This document shows positions 33,032 to 45,717 of a stretch of DNA of 64,000 nt, piece by piece (position 1 is the stretch's first letter; each line of letters starts with the position of its first letter). Made by a program: the position numbers and the translations under genes. Source of the stretch: Wolfiporia cocos (Eukaryota > Basidiomycota > Agaricomycetes > Polyporales > Phaeolaceae); the NCBI GenBank assembly GCA_029448655.1, contig JACCLO010000004.1:1054001-1118000 (forward strand), given 5' to 3'. The notes beneath the pieces were generated by a model. That model was not told the DNA's origin, did no database searches, and was given only the letters and a program-made list of their open reading frames with translations.

Positions 33032-34887
33032 ATGTCTGACAAAGCGTCAAAGGTCTCAATCAAGAGTACGTGGCCACCGTTCAACCTCGTGTGTAGACTT
33101 ACGGGCTGCAAGCTTCAAAGTCTGTGACGGTCCAGAAGCGCACCGCGGACCACTTGGAGGATGCAGAAGGTAGCGCTCCCAAGAAAGTACCGAAACGTAC
33201 TGTCCGTTCTTTCTTTTCGAAATCTCTCTACTTACACATAGATGCCGTGTGCACTTTCAGTGTTTCCAATTTTCGAGAAGTCACAGCCCGACGGCGAGGA
33301 CAAAACAACCTATCAGTGGATCAAGCCATCCCTGGGCCAGCAGAAGACATGCCTTCATGGCGTCAACCTTACACCTGAGTTCCGCCAAAAGGTTGCTGCC
33401 TTTGACTTGGATGGATGTCTCATTCAGTCAAGCCTTTTCAAGAGAGGTACAAAGGGTAAGGCGAAGGAGCCACCGACGTTCCAGTGGTGGAAACCAATCA
33501 TCCCGGCCAAGCTGAAGGAGGTGCACGATGCAGGGTCAGCGGTCCACATTCCTCACAGATCTGCTTGAGTGCTTCGCTGAACAGAATCTCAGCTACTCGA
33601 TAGTGATCATTACTAATCAAGCGCTGCGAAGTGCAACTCTGGAGGAGTGGAAGAAGAAGATTCCTCTCATCGCTGCTGCAAGTACTTCCTGCTCGTCATG
33701 CCGCACATGTTCATATCTACTGAACAGGTCCCGGAAGTGCCATTCCGCCTCTTCGCGGCCACAGCGAAAGACGGCTTCCGCAAGCCAATACCAGGCATGT
33801 GGTATGAGCTTGAACGCATGTATGCGGAGAAACAAGTGCGCATAGGTTCGCATGTACGCGCCCTTTGAGTATTTCGCGTGACATCAGACTTTGCAGACAT
33901 GCAGAACTCGTTCTTCGTGGGAGATGCAGCTGGTCGTCCGAGTGACTTTGCAGGCACAGATCGAAAATGGGCGTTGAACGTCGGCATACCTTTCTATACT
34001 CCCGAGGTATGTTCTACACCAAGTTGTGTGTCCTCATTGACTCCGCAAGCCAGGAATACTTCCTCGAACTCCCGCCAGCCCCGTACACGTTGACCGGTTT
34101 TCATGTCTCTTCTCTTCCCACCGATCGTATGTCCGCTATGAAGTCTAACACACTGCCCGAACCAACGTAGTCTAGTGCCACGGGTAACACCCACATCGAC
34201 GCCAATAGTGCCGCTGACACCGAACGGCCCCGAGATCGTGCTCTTTGTTGGCTACCCATCGCTCGGGAAGTCTTCATTCTACAGGGAGCATTTTGAGCCG
34301 GCTGGGTACGTACACATCAATCAAGACACACTCCGAACGAGAGACAAGTGTGTCAAGGCGGCACAGGAGGCTGTGCAAGAGGGCAGGAGCTGCGTCGTTG
34401 GTGAGTCACTTCGATTTGTGGTTGCAGAGACATGCTGATGAAGTACATAGACAACACGAACAGGAATGTTGAGACGAGGAAACACTACGTTGATCTTGCC
34501 AAGAGGCTGAGATTACCTATTAGGTTGGCTGGTTTACCACTGCTTTCTAGAGACATGCTAATGGAGACTAGATGCTTCATGTTTAACGGATCGATGGAAC
34601 TCGCATGGCACAATAACTTGTACCGTGCATTCAATCTGCCACCATCTCGTGCGGCAAAGGAGGTATGGCTCTGTAGCGCGCGCACCAAAATTAGGCACTA
34701 AGACTGCATTATCTAGCCGAAGCGAGAGTTGCTCCCCTACAGTGCATTCACGAGCTTTCGTGCGCAATTTGAGGAGCCCACGCTCGAGGAAGGTTACGCG
34801 GAAGTCAAGAGGGTCAATTGGGTGTTCGAGGGCGATGAGGAGGAGCGACGACGATGGAGCATGTGGCTACAGATTGACGGAAAATGA
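33032..34887 (+). CDS. PNK1: Polynucleotide kinase 3'-phosphatase (DNA end repair)
   Basis: The enzyme cleans DNA break ends by removing 3'-phosphates and adding 5'-phosphates before ligation. Start [11 protein letters not shown] at 33032; the next exons form a short basic lead (KKVPKR). The phosphatase part has the HAD motif [25 protein letters not shown], and [20 protein letters not shown]. The kinase part begins [18 protein letters not shown] (P-loop GYPSLGKS), then [16 protein letters not shown] and [19 protein letters not shown]. The end reads [20 protein letters not shown], then [18 protein letters not shown], with TGA at 34885-34887. About ten introns are present. There is no FHA domain, as in fission yeast Pnk1. 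The HAD motif has Cys where most relatives have Thr. Confidence 0.9.
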
Positions 34888-35039
34888 GGATGCGATTGGG
34901 GACAACATCGATGTACAATTTTGTGCTTTTAGATGCTACACTTGACATTGTGTTATTGGTAATACGAGTGCATCTACGACGATCATGGACTGTCCTGCGT
35001 AACGGCTGTTACACCATCTCTGGGATGATGTATACCTGA

Positions 35040-35769
35040 TTACTGTTCCTCCTCTACTGCGCGTAGTCCGCTGAGATCTCTTGTGCCACTACAGGGAAAG
35101 GTCAGTGGTAGTCGAGCGCGATCGACGCAAAACATACGCGACGGGGACACCAAAGATGTCTATGGCATCGACTCGTGTCTGATCTTCGTCTCCATGATTC
35201 GATTCGACGAATATCTAACGCAACGAGTCAGCATACTAAGGTAGGACACAGTATCAAGATGTAGACGCACATGGAGGCTGTTCACGCCCTGGAAGCGGAC
35301 GTATCGCAGAGGTATCCGCTTGCCCTCCCGCACCTGCTCCTCCGTCAGCTCAAATTCTTGTGCAATCTCGCCATCCTCGATATCGTCAAACCCGAGCGAT
35401 ATCCTGTTGACTAAGAGTCTGATTTTGCGCGGGGCCTGCGCCACATTCGACGACTTGATGAGAATCGAGCGTATGCGAACGGTTTGGTTGAACTGTTCGG
35501 CCGATGTGAGACTCTTTGTCAGGTCTGACAAACGATGAGAGCTCACCGTGATGTTAAGAAGCAGCTGTTCGTCGACATCGCTAAGCAGATACGAGCCTGA
35601 CGTGTTCCTCGACCTTGCAGACACGATGGACTTCAATGTGTGGTCGCCCTCCTCGTTGAGACATGTCAACTGTTGGATATCAAGATGCTCCAGCAAGGAC
35701 GGCTAGAGGCCCGAGGTCAAAAACGGTCGGTGCGGCGGTTGTCGAGCTCACTTCAATTTCCTCCGACAT
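35040..35769 (-). CDS. PITH-domain protein
   Basis: A short first exon MSEEIE joins PSLLEHLDIQQLTCLNEEGD. The body has LLSDVDEQLLLNI, APRKIRLLVNRISLGFDD and LRYVRFQGVNSLH, then IFVESNHGDEDQTRVDAIDI and FGVPVA, matching the PITH fold shared with proteasome-interacting thioredoxin-like proteins (PITHD1/TXNL1). The last small exon gives RDLSGLRAVEEEQ with TAA at 35040-35042. The protein is about 200 residues, the usual size of stand-alone PITH proteins, and has no thioredoxin domain. It may act near the proteasome, but its function is not established from sequence. Four exons keep one frame. Confidence 0.85.
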
Positions 35770-35981
35770 TGGGATGCAGCGGTGATCGAGGATGACGATT
35801 AAGAGCAGTACAAGTATCGAGATTAGATAAGATCAAGGGGTAACCGCAAAAAAGTTAAGTGAGAGTTGGAGTAAAAAAAAATCAAAGAGCGAACAAGACA
35901 CAGGACAGCCGCATCCCAATCCTCGATTGCACGCAGAAACACCCCACGGACGCCCAGACAGCCAGCACAGCCCTCCAGCCC

Positions 35982-38900
35982 TCATACGATTACACACTCG
36001 TCCTTGGCCTCCTGGCGCGTGGGTCGTGCCATGTTCGCTCGTTTGTTGCCGTTGCGTTTCATTTCCGTCAGGCGGTTCATCGCACGTTTGTTGCCTTGCG
36101 CTGCAGGACAATGAAGAGTGAGCAATGCCCCGGATGTCAGGTCAAAGGAAACGCACCTGCTGCACGCATGTACCACCGCTTCGCAAACTCAATATCTTGC
36201 TTGATACCGATGCCGACCTCGGCATAGTATCCAACAGCGTATTCGGCCTTGCTGAGACCCTTGTTGGCTGCGCGCCGTGCCCACAAGTATGCCTCCGAGT
36301 CACTCTGCTTGAGCACGCCCTCGCTGCCCGTGAGGTACCATCCGCTCAGCGCGAGCTCCGCCTCTGAGTGTCCCTTCTCCGCTGCCTTTGTATACCACGC
36401 AATGGAGCGTCGTGGGTCAACAGGACATGTCAAGTGACCATACTCGTGACATTGCCCGAGCCTGTACTGCGAGTGCGTATAGCCTAGATGGCCCGCACGG
36501 GTGTACAGCTCCTTTGCATACGCCGGGTCGTACGGGACGATGTTGCTGTTCTGCGTCTCGTACAGGAGCGCGAGCTCGTGCAGCGCATGCGGGTTCTCCT
36601 CGTCCGCCTGTTCCGCCGCGCGCTTCAGCCAGCCGACCGCCTCGCGCGGATTCGGCTGCTCGCCAAGCAAACCGCGCAGCAGGATGCATCCGAGCTTGTA
36701 CATCGCCGCGGTATCCCCGAGCGACGCGGCCTTGCGATAGAACGCGAGCGCGCGCTGTGGCTCCCGGCGCGTGCCTGCGCCGATCTCGTTGCACACCGCG
36801 ATCCGGTAGCACGCCGCGGCGTGGTTCTGCTTCGCCGCCTGCAGATAGAGGTGGTACGCGCGCTCGTGGTCGACCGGCAGCCCGAGCATGCCCGTCCCGT
36901 GGCAGTTGGCGAGGAAGAACTGCGCCTCGTCGTACGCTTGGGTCTGTGTTGCCAGCCGCCGCATCACCTTGAGCGACTCGGCGATGAGCGCGTCGCGGTA
37001 CTTCTTCACGTTCCGCTGGTCCTTCGCATCGCTGTCTGATCCGAACCGCTTCGCGGCTTCGATGAGGTACTTCGCGTAATGGAAATGCGCCTCCGGGTCC
37101 GGGTCGTCCTTGATCCGCTGCCGGTACTGGTCGATGTACTCCTTCGTGTACGGCGGTGCGCTCAAGTCGATCGCCTTTGTCTTGGCCGTGCGCGGAGCGA
37201 CGGACGCGGTAGTCCCGGAGCGCTGCAGCGACGGCCGCCGGTTCCGGAATTCCACCTCCTCGTCGCTCGGCGGCGCAAGCGAAGCCGTGTCAGAGCTCCG
37301 CGCAAGAGATGTCTGCGAGGACACGGAGTATATGGATGGCGCACCCTGGTACGAGCCTGGAGGGAGGTACGGGACAGACTGGCTCGCAGCCATTGGCGGT
37401 GGGCCATTGACGTAGAATTGGGGCGGCATCTGACCGGGTGGTCCTGGAGGAGGGGCCTGGCCAGGCGGATAGGCCTGTGGCGGCGGCATAGCACCCGGTG
37501 GATAGCCCTGGGGAGGGAGTGCACCCGGCGGAGGTCCAGGGGGGTACCCCTGGAGGGGCGTGGACCCCCCAGAAGCTGGTCCTTGAGGGTAGCCCATACC
37601 TGGGGGCGCCGCCCCAGGAGGAAGTCCCTGGTAATACGCTTGATTGGGTGGGGAGCCAGCAGGAGAGTACGGATGGGGAGGTGCACCAGGAGGTCCCTGT
37701 GAGAATCCCTCATCGGTGACTGGGGTAGCAGGCGGAGGTCCCTCGGGAGAACCTTCGGCTGAAGGGGGCGGACCTTGAGCATACTCGTCACCTGGTGGCG
37801 GGACATCGGCAGGGAACCCCTCGTGAGACGCATTATTCGGTGGGGGAGCGCCTTCGAGAGGCGGACCAGCAGCAGGGGTGCCATCGGGAGGTCCTTGAGC
37901 TGGCGGAGAGGCGGCCGATGGATCCTGAGGATAGCCTTGATGCGGTGGGAGAGCACCTGGTGGCAGGCCCTGCGGGTACCCTTGGTTCGGGGGAGGCGAT
38001 CCCTGCTGATAGCCCTGATTGGGTGGCGGCGGCCCTTGCGGATACCCTTGATTAGGTGGAGGCGGCCCTTGTGGATACCCTTGATTAGGTGGAGGCGGCC
38101 CTGGCAGGTAGCCCTGATTGGGCGGAGGGGGTCCTTGGGGATATCCTTGGTTTGGGGGGATGCCACCAGGAGGGGGGCCTCGCGGGTAGCCTTGATTCAT
38201 TGGGGGCGCACCTGGAGGATAGCCTCGATTAGGTGGCGGATACCCTTGTGCGGGCGGCTGTCCCGGCGGAGCTGCCATCCCGAGCACATTTGATGCAGCA
38301 GCGAACAAATTGTTATATTGACCAGGCCCGGGCGGCGGGGGGTGCGCGCCATATCCTGGATGCTGACCTTGCCAATTCGGCGGCGGGTACCCACGCGGCG
38401 GCGGATAACCCTCGTGCATCGGGTACCCATTCTGGGATGGGGGAGGGTGTTGATACGATGAGTCCTCGTAGTACGAATACAAGCTCGTCGCGTCGGTCTC
38501 GGCGGAGCCTTCATGCCCATCGCTATATATGCTATGGTACGCGCTCTGACCACTCCCAACTGAGTGCACGGAGCTCACGTCGTACGGGCGGCCCGGCGGC
38601 ATTCGACGCATCGCCTGGTGCGGCGAGATGGGCATGCGCTGCGACTGCACCGACGCCGCGGAGCGCATCGACATGGACGTGCCCGCACGCGGCACGGGGT
38701 CTGCGACGTGACCGACATTGAGCGGGAGCGTGCCGCGCGCGGTGGGATCACTGATGCGCATGTTGTTGAAGCTGTCCAGCATCTCCGTCGCCTCGTACGG
38801 CGGCGGCATCGGCGGCACCTCGTCTTGCTGGCCATTGTGCGGGCCCTGCGATGGCAGAGATGGCACCGAGTAGTTTTGATGGCGCATGAGGGGGTTCACT

Positions 38901-39128
38901 GGGACGAGAAGGATAACACAGCAGGTGTAGATGGTCAGGGTGCACGCAGGAGGCTGAGGGCGACGACAGCTCACTATTTTGTGGGTGTGGGGGGTAGGCG
39001 TCGTCCTGGGTATAATGGTGGTAAACCGGCGGGCGGTGCTGACCATCTGGAGGTCCACCCTGGCGACGGGCCTGCCATGGGTCAGCTTGCACCTGCGCCT
39101 GCGCAGGATGATCTTGCGATTCAGACAT
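35982..39128 (-). CDS. SKT5: Chitin synthase regulator with Sel1 repeats and CaaX end
   Basis: SKT5/CHS4-type proteins activate chitin synthase at the plasma membrane. Three exons, 39128-38975, 38898-36157 and 36100-35982, give about 1004 residues. The start is MSESQDHPAQAQVQ. The N-terminal half is Pro/Gly/Gln/Tyr-rich with many copies of NQGYPQGPPPP-like units (about 37400-38300). The C-terminal half has about seven Sel1 repeats, for example AYHLYLQAAKQNHAAACYRI and ALAFYRKAASLGDTAAMYKL. The last exon reads GNKRAMNRLTEMKRNG and ends in CVIV, a CaaX prenylation signal as in yeast Chs4. Stopping in exon 2 at 36137 would lose this end; the spliced model restores the family C-terminus. Confidence 0.88.
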
Positions 39129-39956
39129 TGCCCTTGAAGACAAGCGAAGGACGACAGCGGGCCAGCGGGAACGGAGATGGTGGTCGACGGTGTTGAGTAG
39201 GAACCGGGCGTCGGCAAGCACGCGGAGCTGATCACGGCAGTAATTATCACGAATAATTATCGCGATTACATCCGGCACGGCACGAGCACGGTTCGGAAGC
39301 TCAGCCCAGTATTCGTCTGCACAGAGCACGTCGTGAGGTGAGCGTTCAGAGGCAGAAAACTAAAAGCTTAGTGTGTCGCCTGAGCGCCAGATCTAGGAAT
39401 ACTTACGGTATGCTGTGCGTGGCGAACACGATGCACTAGGAGACAGTACGGGGGTCCTTTAAAGAACGGGCTTTATGTAGAGGTCAAGAGCTAAGAGGTG
39501 TTGTAGCGTGTACCCAAGGAACAGTAACAAACCTGTAGCAATTACTAACAGTCGGACCGTAATCAGGGTAACACACTGAACAGCCCGGAGCCGAGGATTT
39601 CATGCACAATTGATCCTTTGGAACAGCTGTTCCTCAATCATGATCATCTCTGGCACAATTCCGAGGCTCCACAGGCCCACTGATGCGAAGTTCTCCTCGT
39701 CCTAGGTAATGGGGATGCTTAGGTGGTAAAGCTGGAGCTGTCGTTTGGTACCGCCCTCAGCTATCCCTGAACCACGTACGTGCAGGCTGGGAACCTGAAC
39801 ACCGCATGCAACTGGCAGTTCGTGGGGAAGGCGTGCCAAGGGCTATTCAAGAACGCTGTAATGCAAAGCAAACTCTTAGCTATATTCCTGCTGCAGCCAG
39901 GGCCCAAAGAGTCACTCGACTCACATACATACAGTAGCCAATAATGATAATAGAGC
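39129..39956. other. Spacer between JHD1 3' end and SKT5 5' end
   Basis: Probable SKT5 promoter. No other gene is supported. Confidence 0.45.
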
Positions 39957-42679
39957 TCACGTAGCGACGGGGATGTCTGTCTGAGTAGCTCGTCCGTCCT
40001 CCTGCGCCGCATCAACGTCCATTGTTGCACCCCCCTCTTCTGCGGCGGTCGGAGCTGTCGCTGCCGCTGCCTTCTCCTCGCTGCCTCTCGTTGTAACAGA
40101 TAAGCCTGAATCCTGCTTCGCTGACTGTTCTGCGTCAGGGTCGTGGCTCGTATCCATCGCAACATCGTCTCTCGCGACCATGTCCTGCGCGACATCTTTC
40201 CTCGCGGCACTATCTTTTGTATCCTCTTCCTTCGCGGCCTTGTCCACCATAGCCTCCTCTTTTGATGATGTTTCGGCCGACACGGGTTCAGGAGGTGCGG
40301 CCGGTGACGACACCGCCATCTCGTCTCCCCCACCCGTCCACACCCACTCCTCTAGCACCCTCTCCACGCGCTGCCTCTCGATACCCTTCTCCGTCCTGCG
40401 CACCTTCAGCACCACATCTCTCCTCCTCTCCACCACGACTTCGTCCGTGCCCTCGTCCTCCTCGCCCTCCAGCTCCTCCCGCCAAACCGTCCACTGCTCC
40501 ATCCAGTCCGTCCTCCCCTCGCCGTCCGCCGGCTTCCGCGCGCGGATCACCCTGCTCTCGCCCTCAGCCGGCGCCTCCACCACGCGCGTCCACACGCGCC
40601 GCTGCGGCTGGAAGTTGCGGAACATCGCACTGTCATCGCCCTCCGCGCGCTTGCGCTTACTCCCCGCCGCCTCGCCCGCGTTTGTGCCCGAGCCACTGCG
40701 CACCAACCGGCGGTGGCTCCGCACGTCGTCGTCGCTCGTGTAGCCCGACGCGAGCCGCACGCGCCAGCGCAGCTCGCGCGCAAGCGCGGGCGCGTCCTTG
40801 ATGCGGTCGCTCGGGACCTGTTCCTTCGCCTCTCGTTTCTGGTGCTCGGTCCCGCGCTCCATCGTGCGTGCCTCGTTAACGAGAAACTCGGCAAGGGCCT
40901 CGACGGACTCGAGTACCCGTGTCGAGAACTCTTCTTTTGATTTCAGGTCCCGCAGGTACTTCTCCGCTGCGTACCAGCAGAGTCTAGATACGTGATCAGC
41001 GTTGTTGTCGATCAATGACGCACTGTTTCGCTCACTTCACAAAGTACGGGTACCGGAACTTCTTCGGCACATGAGTCGCGATTTCAATCTCACGCACTTT
41101 GAGCTCTGCGAGGACATGAGGACGTGAGCAGGGTGCCAGCATGGAACTACTCACGGACGGGGACATTGTATGAGTGCAAGAAATTTCCGCCAAACACTAA
41201 CGTATCAACCGGCGTGTACTATTCCAGGCTTGTAAGGTGATAAAGAGGTGGAGCACAACAGGGTGCTCACCACAGCATGGATCCACCCTGTCGGTATGAT
41301 CATGGTGTTCCCATCGTGCAGCTCGACTTTGTAGACCTCATCGACCATGTCGCCGAGCCACGAATGGTTTTGCATATCCGTCCCTGACCATTTTTCATAC
41401 GCCGCTAGATTTGCGGGCGTCGGCCGAATGAAGTAGAATACCTAGGGCGAAGGCAAACAACAAAAGAAGGGCAGAAAGATATCAGCGGAGCAGAGAGCGG
41501 AATAGAGGGTGTATCCACACTTTCGCGCCATGGAGAATGTGGTAGTATACCGATGAGCCCGCAAAGTCAATATGCCAATCCTGCAGCATCACGGAACACT
41601 GAGAAAACGTCCGTACAGGGTAATGCAGGGACATGCACACACCGTCCAAGCTCCCGCAACACCCATGAGGCAATATAGCTGCACTTTAGGATATGCATGC
41701 CCCTTGCCTTTCTTTGTGATGGGCCAGTATCTCTCGACCCAGTCGAGATCCCGCACCAACCGCGGAGGCAGCACTTTGTCTGCAAGGTCTGTTCCCGAGA
41801 TTTCGAGTGAGATAACATTCCGGACTTTATCTCGTGCGGATGGCTCTAGGTCATAGTATTCAGCCCACTTTCCAAGCGTCCAGTTTGGTATGTTAGACTG
41901 AGTGGCGACGTCTGCAACAGGCAGGTTACAGTGAATAGCACGAAGTAAAGTATCCGGACGCACCGATAACCTCCAGCGGCGAATTCTCGCCAATGATCTC
42001 CGCAACGTCCCGTACCGTGAAACCGCGCGGTGGCATCTTCATCCCGAGGCCCTCGGGGCTCTCGATCACTACTGGCTCGCGCATAGCCGCGTCGTCGCTC
42101 TCGACCCACTCGATAGAGACGTCCACGCCGTTCATACGGCGGAATGGGTCTCCCGCAATCCGTTTGCCCTGGAGCATGCGCATCCAGCGGTCGGGCGCGG
42201 CTTCTGCGCCCATATTGTGCAGCCCCGCGTAATCGCGCTGCTGCCGCTTGCGCGCAGACTTGCGCGCGGGTGGTTTCATCGTGATCACCCGTGCGGGGTC
42301 CTGCGCCATACATGCCTTGCAGTACCTGCGACGCGGGCATAGCACAAGACACGCAGGCACGCGGAGGCACACATGTTCGTCAGCATCGTACACCATATTC
42401 CGAGCGATACACTGCGGAGAAAGGCGCTGACCACTTGTCAACCGCGTCCAGGTCGCTGCCGTCGCCCGCACAGCGCCAATGATACCATGTCTTGCACGCG
42501 TCGCAGCGCACCCAGTTTTCCTTGTCCGCCGCGGCCCATTCCTCCGTGCCGCCCGGCTTGCATGCGGGGCAGTTCTCTTCCTCTTGCTCCTGCTCCTGCG
42601 ACGCGTCCGGCTCGTGCTCCTCTTTCACGTTCGCCTCGTCGGCGGACTTCTTTGTGGATCGTCGGCGTGCACGAGCCAT
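39957..42679 (-). CDS. JHD1: PHD-JmjC histone demethylase, JHD1/KDM2 type
   Basis: JHD1 enzymes remove methyl groups from H3K36 using Fe(II) and 2-oxoglutarate in the nucleus. The start [18 protein letters not shown] at 42679 is basic and followed by an acidic stretch. A PHD finger follows: [28 protein letters not shown], and the closing Cys pair in the next exon (YCKAC). Then comes [18 protein letters not shown] and the JmjC core [20 protein letters not shown], with the HxD iron ligands, and [10 protein letters not shown], which provides the distal His. Downstream, [19 protein letters not shown] and a long low-complexity Glu/Asp/Lys tail end at 39957. Eight or so introns occur. Confidence 0.9.
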
Positions 42680-44403
42680 TTTCTCTCTGCCTCAATGGGT
42701 AGATGCCTCAATGAAAGAATGAACGGCTTGAAGCAACGGTCGGTTCACACCCAAAGTTGAAGTGGGAAGTGGGAGCAAGTCAGCAAGATCCAGATCGGGC
42801 AAACCCCAATCTATACACGTGATTCGCGCGGGACTGATGGCGCCAGAATGAATCAATTCACTTTGAAGCCCTCGATACGAAAGCATGGAATATCTTATTT
42901 TTGCTCTTTCTGGTCAGCATCTGAGTCCAGACTCTGAGTTGTTGGACAACCAGCTCAGGCTAATGTGCATAAGATCAGAGCGATGATGACGCTGTGAAGA
43001 GTTAAATGACACAACGCAGAAAATGTAATTAGCCACTGCCTCTAGCTCATGTAGTACGACTGTTATCGCGTACGTGACGCTTATTGTGGCCTCTGGAAGT
43101 ATTGAATGAAACTCTTTGCTCTTTCATTGTCTTGTACCGACAGCTCCGGGGAGTTCTGCATACGAGTTGCGACCTTAGGTTACGATGTAGGAATGGCGCA
43201 ATGCGAATTACGCATTCTACTGCATATGATATGAACCGACAGACAAATATATCGGGATGGATATTTCGCATGTTATTTCATCATAAGACTACGTGCAGTC
43301 AATTGCTATTGATCAATATTACGGTGGCTCACTCCGGATATGGTACTCATATCAACGCGCCGGAGCCTAGTGAATGATCAGAACGCCTGACGAGCAACCG
43401 AAGTGCGTAACGAGTAATCAGAAAGCACGACAAACAATCAAACGCGCTCATCAAGCAACCACAGACGTCGAAAATGAAGTATGGAACTATGTGGATATAT
43501 TTTAGTTAGGTGAGCACCCACATAGACCATTCGTATATTGGTGCGAGCTACGCACTTCTTCGCACCAGTTACCCTCCTCCATCCCGCTTTCGTTGTCAGC
43601 ATCGTGCACGAAAACCCCGATATGCGCGCCTGCATTGCCCGTGGGGAGGGGCAACCGTAGGGGAGCGGCAAATTCCGGATGTTCGGCGTCTATCACACGC
43701 CACAGTACATGCCGGACAGCTCTCACTGCGGCACGAGCTTGGCGCGCAGAGCGCGACGGTATCAACGTAAAGGCTCCTCAGATAAAAACATTCATGCCTT
43801 GTGTCAATGGGATGTATTGCTCAGAACATTGAATACATCAATTTTTTCGGAACAGAATTTTGAGATAAAATCTGTACTGTACAATTTCGTACATCGCGCA
43901 TGGCACACCGCAACTACGAGACAGTTTAACGGAAATGTGTTCCCAACGATTTCTGCGGAAAAGCAAACAAGATCGATCTGTGTACTAGGTTTTTGCTGTA
44001 AATCACTGTTGAAGGAGGAGATACCAATCCATCAATGTATGGGAGTATGATTTAGAATGCTTGCCGATCATGATGTGAAAAGCGATAGGACCCTAAGATC
44101 GCTCAGGTCGAAACTACACTATCAATAAAGCACTCTGAGATCATTACCTACCTACAGAATGAATGTACTTGTGAGGTGCAGAATATTTACGTGCCAGTGG
44201 TATGAATGCATCTGCCTTCCTAACTAGGATGCGAGCGCCGCCACGTCGCGTTCGGTGGCTCGATATCGTCGAGGAGTCGCTGAAAAGAACTGACAAAGGT
44301 ATCAAGGGTGTTTCATTATATCTTGAGCATCTACGTAGCTTACATCTCGAATGAATGTTGCAGTACATAGCCATGTCTACAGTGGTACAGGCTCAGGTCC
44401 CGG
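42680..44403. other. Gene-poor spacer before transposon nest
   Basis: AT-rich, with short ORFs only. I see no supported gene. One short degenerate tandem repeat lies at 43379-43462. Confidence 0.45.
43379..43462. repeat. Four degenerate 20-bp tandem units
   Basis: Units such as GAACGCCTGACGAGCAACC, GAAGTGCGTAACGAGTAATC and AGAAAGCACGACAAACAATC follow in register. It is non-coding. Confidence 0.45.
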
Positions 44404-44814
44404 TAGAGTTTCAGTCAATTATCTTAATCTGCCAACTGCCCTTCGCTTAAGAAATCGCAGTTGCAAGCTAGGTTTGCACGCAGATTAATCTGCTAACTGC
44501 GGCAGATTAATCTACTGTGACAATAAAATGGCACAACCCGGATTCGAACCAAGGACCTTAGCACAGATGAGAATAACAGCATTGCAGCGTAATTAGCCAA
44601 CTGAGCTACGGTGCAACTGATGTTGCCCCCATTTTAAGCAATATATAGAGTATTTTGTAAACTTCATTTTCGTAGTTTAACATCTTCCATAACACAAATA
44701 CAAATGAATCTGCCTCTAAAGACCTGTGATTCCAGTGTATTCAGCTTTACCATGGTGAGTTGCTCAAGGTCAAGCATGGTAAATCAAGCTACCACTATCA
44801 TTGATTTCTGTATG
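44404..44814. mobile_element. Foldback element copy 2, interrupted by B1
   Basis: This matches the element at 11394-12095 read in the opposite orientation: TAGAGTTTCAGTCAATT start, Pol III unit, and half of the centre (ATTGATTTCTG). It stops at TATG, where the LTR of B1 begins. The remaining half should lie beyond the right edge, after the whole nest. Confidence 0.8.
44525..44615 (-). ncRNA. tRNA-like Pol III unit of foldback copy 2
   Basis: On the minus strand: A box TAGCTCAGTTGG (44597-44608), B box GGTTCGAATCC (44540-44550) and TTTT (44525-44528). Both boxes match the Pol III consensus better than in copy 1. No acceptor stem is evident. Confidence 0.55.
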
Positions 44815-45133
44815 TGTTACGGTTATTTTGATTTTTCAAATATCGACAGAACTCACCATTGGGAAAATACGATACAGGGACTTGTTGCACAACCAACTCC
44901 CCTGGCTACTCGTGACTCTACTGGACGCATCCCCAGTTGTACTAGTCTGTAGGGCGCGTTTCATCTCTGGCAGATCCAACTCTGCCACCGTTTCATGTTC
45001 ATCGTTTATTTACTGATAGATGGCGTTCAACCGCCATCATTCCTATCTATCATCTCGGATATATCATTGCATACTTATCAAACGTTTGGTACTATAGCGT
45101 AGATAGTATCGGTGACATCTGGGACAGACTTGA

Positions 45134-45702
45134 TGACACAGACTCACTAGGCTGTGGGACCCTGGCTACAGGGGAGTCCCTAACGCGCCTACAAGGCGGT
45201 GTACCAATCGGCCAGAGGCCGACGCAGAGGCAACGTGGGAGCTTGGAGCATCCCTTGTGTACGACGGCGTAGTCGACTAGCACACAGTCAAGCAAGAGCG
45301 TGAGGGCCCCCGGGGCAGTGACGCACACAGCGCAGAATGAGAGAGGAGCCTAAGCTCAGTTGTCGAGAATCCTAAAGATGGGGAAGTAAGTCCCCATCTT
45401 GTCGTACTTATACATGCATAGCTGACCAGTAATGGTCGCCCTAAAGTCGCGGCCTGTGCGCAGTAACTACCAGGGCACATGATATGTAACTATGTGTGAC
45501 GACATGTGAACAGTGTGACCCTAACGTGAGTACCTAAGGCGCGCGCTACCCTACAGCGCTAACCTATGGTCATATGATCTAGACGGAGTCCTGGACGGGC
45601 GCTGGAGGTGGCTGAGGATCAGGGAAGCGCGCGCGCACCTAGCGGCGCCTATAATACCTATAGCGAGGGATGTTACGTATCCACCTAGGAAAGTTTGTGA
45701 CA
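45134..45702 (-). repeat. 3' LTR of element D
   Basis: 569 bp, TGTCACAAAC ... GTCTGTGTCA on the minus strand; identical to 46486-47054 by eye. Confidence 0.92.
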
Positions 45703-45717
45703 TTACCCCCCCTCTCG
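45703..45717 (-). promoter_or_regulatory. Polypurine tract of element D
   Basis: The minus strand reads CGAGAGGGGGGGTAA directly before the LTR. This purine run fixes the element's orientation. Confidence 0.75.

Noticed and set aside
36388..38721. Long plus-strand ORFs opposite SKT5
   Set aside because: They mirror the Pro/Gly repeats and Sel1 region on the other strand and show no family motifs.
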